Of a stretch of DNA of 46,594 bases, positions 41,326-46,594 are shown piece after piece; position 1 is the stretch's first letter; each line of letters opens with the position of its first letter. Made by a program: the position numbers and the translations under genes. The notes beneath the pieces were generated by a model, which saw only the letters and a program-made list of their open reading frames with translations, was not told the DNA's origin and did no database searches. This stretch comes from Prorocentrum cordatum (Eukaryota; Sar; Dinophyceae; Prorocentrales; Prorocentraceae), in contig CAUYUJ010007470.1 of NCBI GenBank assembly GCA_963575745.1, forward strand, positions 1 to 46,594, read 5' to 3'.

Positions 41326-41830
41326 AGGATGTCTCGAGCGAAGCGCTTGTTTTTTTTTCAGAATTTGTTGAGGATGTCTCGAGCGAAACGCTGGTTTTGC
41401 AGAGTTGGGGATGTCTCGAGCGAAACGCTTGGTTTCAGAATTTGTTGAGGATGTCTCGAGCGAAACGCTGGTTTTGCAGAGCCAACCGCGACACGGAAAA
41501 ACGCTCCCCGCGCAGGAATTCCGAGGATGTCTCGCGCGTGCCGCGTCCCGCACGCAGGAATTTTGATTTCTTTGGGTTTTGACAGGATTTCTCAAGCGAA
41601 ACGCTTGTTTTTCATAATTTGTTGAGGATGTCTCGAGCGAAACGCTGGTTTTGCAAAATTGGGGGATGTCTCGAGCGGGGGCCTCGTGGGGGGCCAGAAT
41701 TCAAAGGATATCTCAGGCGCAATGTTTGTTTTCGTGTCCCGCTCGCAGGAATTCCGAGGATGTCTCGCGCGTGCCGCGTCCCGCGCGTAGGAATTCGGAT
41801 GATTGTGATAGGATGTCTCGAGCGAAACGC
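41325..41830. repeat. Minisatellite of GAGGATGTCTCGAGCGAAACGC units, about 11 copies
   Basis: Cores start near 41325, 41370, 41408, 41447, 41523, 41584, 41624, 41661, 41706, 41756 and 41810, spaced 38-76 bp. Variants read GATGTCTCGCGCG and GATTTCTCAAGCG. TTCAGAATTTGTT and TGGTTTTGCAGAG recur between cores. The same core occurs singly at 3307-3322. Confidence 0.9.
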
Positions 41831-41848
41831 TTGTCCCCAGCACGTTCA

Positions 41849-42600
41849 GTAGCGCGTCCCCTTGGCACGTCCCGCGTTGCGACCCCATGGCACGTCCCCT
41901 GGCACGTCGCCTGGCGCATCCCTTGGGACGTTTCGCGGCGCGTCCTCCTGGCATGTTCCCCTTGTCCATTAGCTCTGGGGCAGCTACTATGTGTTCAGGC
42001 AGCTCGAGCTTAAGATCCAGATCAGTTCGGTCAGGACTCGGATGCAAAGGAGGACTCGATCCACGACGCTATAGAGCACAACCGCGGCATGGCACATCGC
42101 AATTCAGCACGGCGCAGCACAGCACAGCCCTCGGCAGGGTACATCAAGATCGATACACTCAGCATTGCAACTTGGCGCGTTCCTTGGCACGTTCCGTGGG
42201 GCGTCCCTTGGCGAGTCCCCCTGGCACGTCGCGTGGCGCGTCCCCTGGCACATTCCGTGGCACATCCATTGGCACGTTCCGTAGCGCGTCCCTTTGGCAC
42301 GTCCTACGGTGCGACCCCATGGCGCGTCCCCTGGCACGTCGCCTGGCGCATCCCTTGGAACGTTTCGCGGCGCGTCCTCCTGGCATGTTCCCCTGTCCAC
42401 TAGCTCTGGGGCAGCTACTATGTGTTCAGGCAGCTCGAGCTTAAGATCCAGATCAGTTCGGTCAGGACTCGGATGCAAAGGAGGACTCGATCCACGACGC
42501 TATAGAGCGCAGTCGCGCCATGGCACATCGCAATTCAGCACGGCGCAGCACAGCACAGCCCTTGGCAGGGTACATCAAGAACGATACACTCAGCATTGCA
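41849..42600. repeat. ~431-bp tandem duplication with an internal GGCACGTCCC array
   Basis: GTAGCGCGTCC starts at 41849 and 42281; AGCTCTGGGGCAGCTAC at 41971 and 42402. Both copies end in CAGCATTGCA (about 42171 and 42600). Between and within them are ~20-bp units of the form TGGCACGTCCC. Copies are nearly identical apart from small changes. Frames on both strands are repeat artefacts. Confidence 0.9.
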
Positions 42601-42682
42601 TTTGCCCGTCACCCAATCAGGTGTCTTTGAAAACGCTGCCACGTGTTACAGTTCTATATTCCTTTCCGGGTTCGTGGGTCGT

Positions 42683-42895
42683 TCATTTTTTTTCTCTCCC
42701 AGGGGAGGAGGTGGAGGCGCCCATCCGAGGACCACCTGTCAGGCCCTTTAGGGAGGGCGAATCCCACCGCGAACCCGAAGTGCAGATGGATGCCAAAGCC
42801 CACCAGGACCACAACCATGAAGTACAGCAGAGCCCGGCAGGCCGCAAGCGGCACGGCGGCCTTGAGCACGACGAGGCCGTACCGGAGACCTCCAC
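42683..42895 (-). other. Sequence after the Z ORF, hydrophobic short frame
   Basis: Directly after the stop of the 585-residue frame. A minus frame (43043-42654) includes a hydrophobic stretch (YFMVVVLVGFGIHLHFGFAV) that could span a membrane. The frame overlaps the long ORF and has no support beyond this. Recorded because the reader may want to test it. Confidence 0.25.
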
Positions 42896-42897
42896 GA

Positions 42898-44655
42898 TCA
42901 GGGATGTGTCCGTGCCCAGTGCGCTGCCAGCGTCCCTTCCCATTGTCGAATAGTCGAGGGATCGCGAACTTCCCGAGCAATACGCGCATCCACGACAGCA
43001 GTCTCATCAGAAGGGTACATAGCAAGATGCAGCAAATCTCCATTTACAGCAATAACTCGGCCAGTACGCCCAATGTGTAAATCTTCCAAGACCACCACAT
43101 AACGCCCAATGAACAGCGAGTATGGCCAGTTGTAGTGCTTGCACATCTTCTCAAGGTCATCGCAGACGCTGTCGTCCGAATCACTATCATGCCACACCGT
43201 TTCGCGTATCACTCGAACCACACCGCCGCCTTGTGGAGGATCTGCGACCCTAGCATCACGTGAGGAATGCACCTCACCACCACCACCATCACGAAACATA
43301 GAAGGGGCATCGACTCTGAGACATGAGAAACTGAGGAAGAGTTGAGCCTCCATCCTCTTCTGAGCCTCCCGCAGCGGGCCGAAACATTCCTCAAGGGCCC
43401 CACGAAGGCCAGGCGCCAGCACTCCACCACCCTGCACTCCTCCAGGAAACACTTCACCACGAGGATCCACACCACCATGGAGCCCTCTTGAGGGCACCTC
43501 GCCAGAAAGATCCACACCTCCAAGTGGTATCCCATCACCATCCACTCCAGCAGGAAGCACTCCACACTGAAGGTCCGCACCACCAAGTACCTCCACTCCT
43601 CCAGGAAACACTTCGCCAAGATCATCCGCATCACCGTGTTGCCCTCCAGGAAGTACCTCGCCAGGAAGATCCGCACTTCCAGGTAGCACACCACAGATTT
43701 CCACTCCATTAGGAGGCACTTCGCGCTGAGGATCCGCATCATCAGGTAGCACTCCAGGACACAGAAGAGAATCTGCACCACCACGGAGTCCCCCATGGAG
43801 AACTTCACCATATAGTACAAGGTCCTCACTATCACCATGCTCATACATCATTTGGTCCACGATATCGTCTTGCCACTCAGGGAGAAGAAAACCAGGGGTC
43901 GATACAACTGGCCTGTCGCGATGCTCGGGAAGGTGCCTTTCTTCAGCAGAGAGATTCGCACCATGCCCACTGGCACCCGGAAGGTCTGCCCCATGCTGAG
44001 ACTCCGCACCTGCAGGCACCACTCCAAGCTCGTATAGCACCATGTCCGTGCAGGTCTCGACCGCCACGGCAGAGGGGATGAACTCCTTCGCATCGGCGTT
44101 GAAAGGAAACCGTGGCACCGCTGGCAGTGGTAGAAGCTCTCCAGGTCGACCATGATGTGTCCGCGGTGCCTTGGCAGGAGGCCCCCGTTGAGCAGCAGCA
44201 GCCGCAGCCCACGGGTCTGTGCCATCAGAAGCCTGGCAGGGATCACCTCCACCCTCATGTTCATCATGAGGCGAACGCCCACGACGCCGTCCATCACCAC
44301 CTGAGCCAGGGCCTCCAGGTCCGCCTGTATCATGAGAATCATCAGGGCGACCTGCGTCGTCATCGCCAGTAACCGCATCCCCAGGAGAGTGGTACCAGAA
44401 CGCGACCTCCGAGCTCCCGTCAGAGAACCTGCGGCCTCGATCGACGACCACACTGTGTGTGGCAAGCTCCTCCAGCGAGGCGATGCTGCCCAGGACCAGG
44501 CGACGCGTGATCTGCGAGGGCATCGCTTCGAGCGGTCGCACGATGAACCGCACCTTGCACTTGGTGGGGTCCAGGGCGGAGCAGATGTGCAAGTGGACCC
44601 CGATCCCATCGGCGACGCACCTGCGGAGCCAGGCAAGCCGTGCCAAAACGACCAT
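42898..44655 (-). CDS. Element Z: 585-residue hypothetical protein
   Basis: An uninterrupted frame from MVVLARLAWLRRCV to a stop at 42898; 72 bp separate its ATG from the SL-like sequence. Residues 1-90 are compact and mixed (RRLVLGSIASLEELATHSVV). 92-170 are Gly/Asp/Arg-rich and probably disordered. 280-415 hold about five degenerate ~27-residue units with GEVLPGG/GEVFPGG and GGVDL/GGADL. 480-585 look folded again (WPYSLFIGRYVVVLEDLHIG, then RTGRVIAVNGDLLHL). The pattern Val-Val-Val-Leu ... Gly-Arg-Thr-Gly resembles a KOW/SH3-like turn, which is only an impression. I do not recognise a family. An intact frame beside broken retroelements suggests recent insertion or selection. Confidence 0.6.
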   Translation of the reverse strand: MVVLARLAWLRRCVADGIGVHLHICSALDPTKCKVRFIVRPLEAMPSQITRRLVLGSIASLEELATHSVVVDRGRRFSDGSSEVAFWYHSPGDAVTGDDDAGRPDDSHDTGGPGGPGSGGDGRRRGRSPHDEHEGGGDPCQASDGTDPWAAAAAAQRGPPAKAPRTHHGRPGELLPLPAVPRFPFNADAKEFIPSAVAVETCTDMVLYELGVVPAGAESQHGADLPGASGHGANLSAEERHLPEHRDRPVVSTPGFLLPEWQDDIVDQMMYEHGDSEDLVLYGEVLHGGLRGGADSLLCPGVLPDDADPQREVPPNGVEICGVLPGSADLPGEVLPGGQHGDADDLGEVFPGGVEVLGGADLQCGVLPAGVDGDGIPLGGVDLSGEVPSRGLHGGVDPRGEVFPGGVQGGGVLAPGLRGALEECFGPLREAQKRMEAQLFLSFSCLRVDAPSMFRDGGGGEVHSSRDARVADPPQGGGVVRVIRETVWHDSDSDDSVCDDLEKMCKHYNWPYSLFIGRYVVVLEDLHIGRTGRVIAVNGDLLHLAMYPSDETAVVDARIAREVRDPSTIRQWEGTLAAHWARTHP

Positions 44656-44726
44656 CGCGGGCGCGGGCGAGAGGGGGAAGGAGGAGGGGCGCAGGGGCGC
44701 CGAGGAAACTGCGGGTCAGGCAGGTG

Positions 44727-44747
44727 CCTGAACCAAAGCAGCTAGGA
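44727..44747 (-). other. Degraded DinoSL relic upstream of Z (candidate)
   Basis: The minus strand TCC, TAGCTGCTTTGGTTCAGG matches the 21 conserved SL positions at 14. Six of the seven differences are transitions. It sits exactly at the downstream edge of (TCC)n, as the intact SLs of X and Y do. On similarity alone, 14/21 would arise by chance a few times in this window; the position is what supports it. Confidence 0.5.
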
Positions 44748-45040
44748 GGAGGAGGGAGGAGGAGGAGGAGGAGGAGAAGGATGAGGAGGAAGGAGGAGGA
44801 GGAGGAGGAGGAGGAGTAGGTGGAGGAGGAGGAGGAGGAGTAGGAGGAGGAGGAGGAGGAGGAGGAGGCGAGGAGGAGGCGAGGAGGTGAGGAGGCAAGG
44901 AGGAGGAGGAGGAGGAGGAGGAGGAGGAGGAGGAGAGGAGGTGGGAGGGAAGGAGGAGGACGAGGAGGAGGAGGCGGATGAGGAGGAGGATGAGGAGGAG
45001 GAGGAGGTGGAGGAGGAGGAGGATGAGGAGGAGGAGCGCG
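44748..45040 (-). repeat. (TCC)n tract at the 5' side of Z
   Basis: GGAGGAGG on the plus strand for about 300 bp with GGTGGAGG and GGATGAGG variants. Confidence 0.95.
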
Positions 45041-45062
45041 CCTGCACATTCTCGTCGTCGTC

Positions 45063-45140
45063 TGCCCCCTCCCAACCGTTGACGTCGACGTCGACGTCGA
45101 CGTCGTCGTCGTCGTCAACGTCGTCGTCGTCGTCGTTTGC
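45063..45140. repeat. (GTCGAC)n and (GTC)n microsatellite
   Basis: GACGTCGACGTCGACG followed by GTCGTCGTC units. Confidence 0.9.
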
Positions 45141-45186
45141 GTCGCTGTCCTCGTCGCATCGTCGCCCCTCCTTTCCTCGGCTATAC

Positions 45187-45351
45187 GCAAGAGTGACCCT
45201 GGGTAAGAGTGACCTTTGGTGCGCGGCTTTTTGGGGGCCGCGGGGGGACCAAACCTGGGCGCGCAGGCAGCTGCTACTGCTTCGTTTTCAACCATCTGGG
45301 GACCCATTCGTGCCCGCACCAAAGGTCACTCCTGCGAAAGGTCACTGTTAC
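45187..45351. repeat. 165-bp hairpin with ~40-bp inverted arms
   Basis: The left arm 45187-45227 and right arm 45312-45351 are inverted copies; the inner part AGTGACCTTTGGTGCG is exact. Each arm contains GTGACC twice, in direct orientation. The loop is about 85 bp. It may be a MITE-like foldback. No clear target-site duplication was seen. Confidence 0.75.
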
Positions 45352-45544
45352 GTCTGGTCGATTTCCTCTGACGCCAAGCAGCTCCCCCCCGGCCCGACCC
45401 CGAGCCCCTCGTCCGCCGCGCCTGGCGCCCGCGGTGGCGCCGGGGCGCCCGCCGGCGCGGCCGGGCGCGAGGCCGCGGCCGCGCTGCCGCGTGCGGGGGA
45501 GGCCAGGAAGGCGGCGGCGCTGATGCCTGTGGAGGGCGGAGCGG

Positions 45545-45752
45545 GCTGCGTCCTCCTCTTCCTCCTCGCCCTTCTCCTCCTCCTCCTCCTCCCCCTCTTT
45601 CTCCGCCCTCTCCTCCTCCTCCTGCTGCTGCTCCTCCTCCTCCTCCTCCTGCTTTCCTCCTCGTCCTCCTCCGTTCCAACCTTCCGCTCCTCCTCCTCCT
45701 CCTCCTCCTCCTCCTCCTCCTCCTCCTCCTCCTCCTCTTCCTGCCTCTGTAC
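45545..45752. repeat. (CTC)n tract, plus-strand sense
   Basis: CTCCTCCTC with CTG and CTTTCTCC interruptions. It is in the opposite sense to the tract at 44748-45040. Confidence 0.93.
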
Positions 45753-46594
45753 CCGGCCTGCGGAAGAGGACCTCCAGCGTTGCCCTCGGAGGCGGGAAGC
45801 TCGGGAGACCACGAGGCACTCCTCTTGTCCGTACCGTCACCGCCCTCGTCCTCCCTGTTCCGTCACAGCCAGGTCGTGCCCAGGACAACCGCCCTAAATG
45901 TGTACGGCTTTTCACGCGCACAGTCTGGAGCCGTTCAAATTCGTCAGTACGCACCTCGGATGCAAGCAGAGCGCACCTAAATGAGGATGTTGGCTCTGCC
46001 GTGTAGATACTATTCCACGCCAGAAATAAGTATGCTAGTCCTTAATATGTGTTCACGTGTGCCTCCCAAGTCCACCCTGCGCCGTACCACCCTCATCGCA
46101 ATGAGTGGCAGCAGGCCGGTGTCGAATTTGGTTAACAGAGCAACTCTTCCAGACACTGCTGTCCGTGCATCGTAACACTATTTTTGCAGCCGCGTCTACG
46201 CTACAATGCCAGGTCGGAATGCGACTGCGTAGAGGATGCAATGCCCCCGAAACTATAGTCGTCAAGCTCCGCACCAATCGCCTGAAAACGGGCTTCAAAG
46301 GAATATCGCACAGTGGGATGATTCTGTATGTGCTCATGCTCCAGGGGGGGCACGTGCCCCCAACATTTGTCAATTCAACCCCCAGCGCGTCCAAATTCCG
46401 CACCCACTTGAAGTAGCAGTCGGTAAGGCCCCTAAGTCCTCGAGCTTTGGAACATCGAACCAACTTGTGACGAAAAGGCACTCCAATCACACCTGCATCT
46501 GCCAGTTGCTCCCGCTAAATGAAGTACCCACCTCCTCGCCTTAGCTGCCCCGATACGCAACACGCAGCACGTAGCGTATTGATACGGAGCTCAA
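45753..46594. other. No feature recognised
   Basis: About 840 bp of mixed sequence to the window end. Frames of 60-145 codons on both strands show no family resemblance. 45352-45544 is GC-rich and likewise featureless. Confidence 0.4.

Larger units (their letters stand above)
42690..44747 (-). mobile_element. Element Z: retroposed unit with degraded SL (candidate)
   Basis: A minus-strand unit preceded by (TCC)n, then by a degraded SL-like sequence (44747-44727) and a single long ORF. An A-run of about eight (minus strand, near 42690-42700) may mark its 3' end. No RT or endonuclease is present, so it is either a truncated element carrying only ORF1 or a retroposed host mRNA. Confidence 0.5.

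Noticed and set aside
41325-41830. CRISPR-like array
   Set aside because: Spacing is irregular (38-76 bp), the spacers are themselves related, there are no cas genes, and the context is eukaryotic.
43209-43844. Alternative minus-strand ORF
   Set aside because: Shadow of the 585-residue frame, with a repetitive Met/Val/Leu composition produced by the same repeats.

Overview
This window reads as nuclear DNA of a dinoflagellate. The strongest evidence is two exact copies of the dinoflagellate spliced-leader (DinoSL) sequence, both on the minus strand at 33305-33326 and 40973-40994. Each sits at the 5' end of a non-LTR (LINE-like) retroelement. The genus cannot be told from the sequence. I found no convincing host gene, rRNA, tRNA or snRNA. 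The window is retroelement bodies set in a very dense field of micro-, mini- and macrosatellites.

Layout. 1-1555 is a pyrimidine tract, (TCC)n, with a seven-copy embedded unit. 1660-6960 holds GAC, CA and CTAAG repeats, short tandem arrays and a 228-bp hairpin. 7046-13107 is a decayed plus-strand retroelement (E1). It has relics of ORF1, endonuclease, reverse transcriptase (RT), a zinc knuckle and RNase H, and one of two copies of a small TIR transposon splits its RNase H. 13108-25240 is mostly satellites, including a 90-bp array at 19525-20900, with no recognisable gene. 25346-33326 (element Y) and 33425-40994 (element X) are two long minus-strand retroelements lying head to tail. 40995-42690 is tandem repeats. 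42690-44747 (element Z) is a minus-strand unit with one intact 585-codon ORF. 44741-46594 is more (TCC)n/(GGA)n, a hairpin and featureless sequence.

How the parts fit. Both SL copies directly abut a start codon: no base lies between SL and ATG in Y, and one base in X. This means the inserted templates were trans-spliced mRNAs. Each of E1, X and Y is bracketed on both sides by (TCC)n, always with TCC on the element's sense strand. Z has the same tract on its 5' side, followed by a degraded SL-like sequence at the matching place. I infer a retroelement group that is mobilised as SL-capped mRNA and inserts into, or carries as its tail, (TCC)n. X and E1 share an unusual RT (motif A with YYD/FYD, motif C WVDD) and an RNase H domain. 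Y has a more standard RT (ADD) and a very long C-terminal region of unknown function. Most reading frames in X and Y are broken by single-base shifts, several at homopolymers, so both true decay and assembly error are possible.
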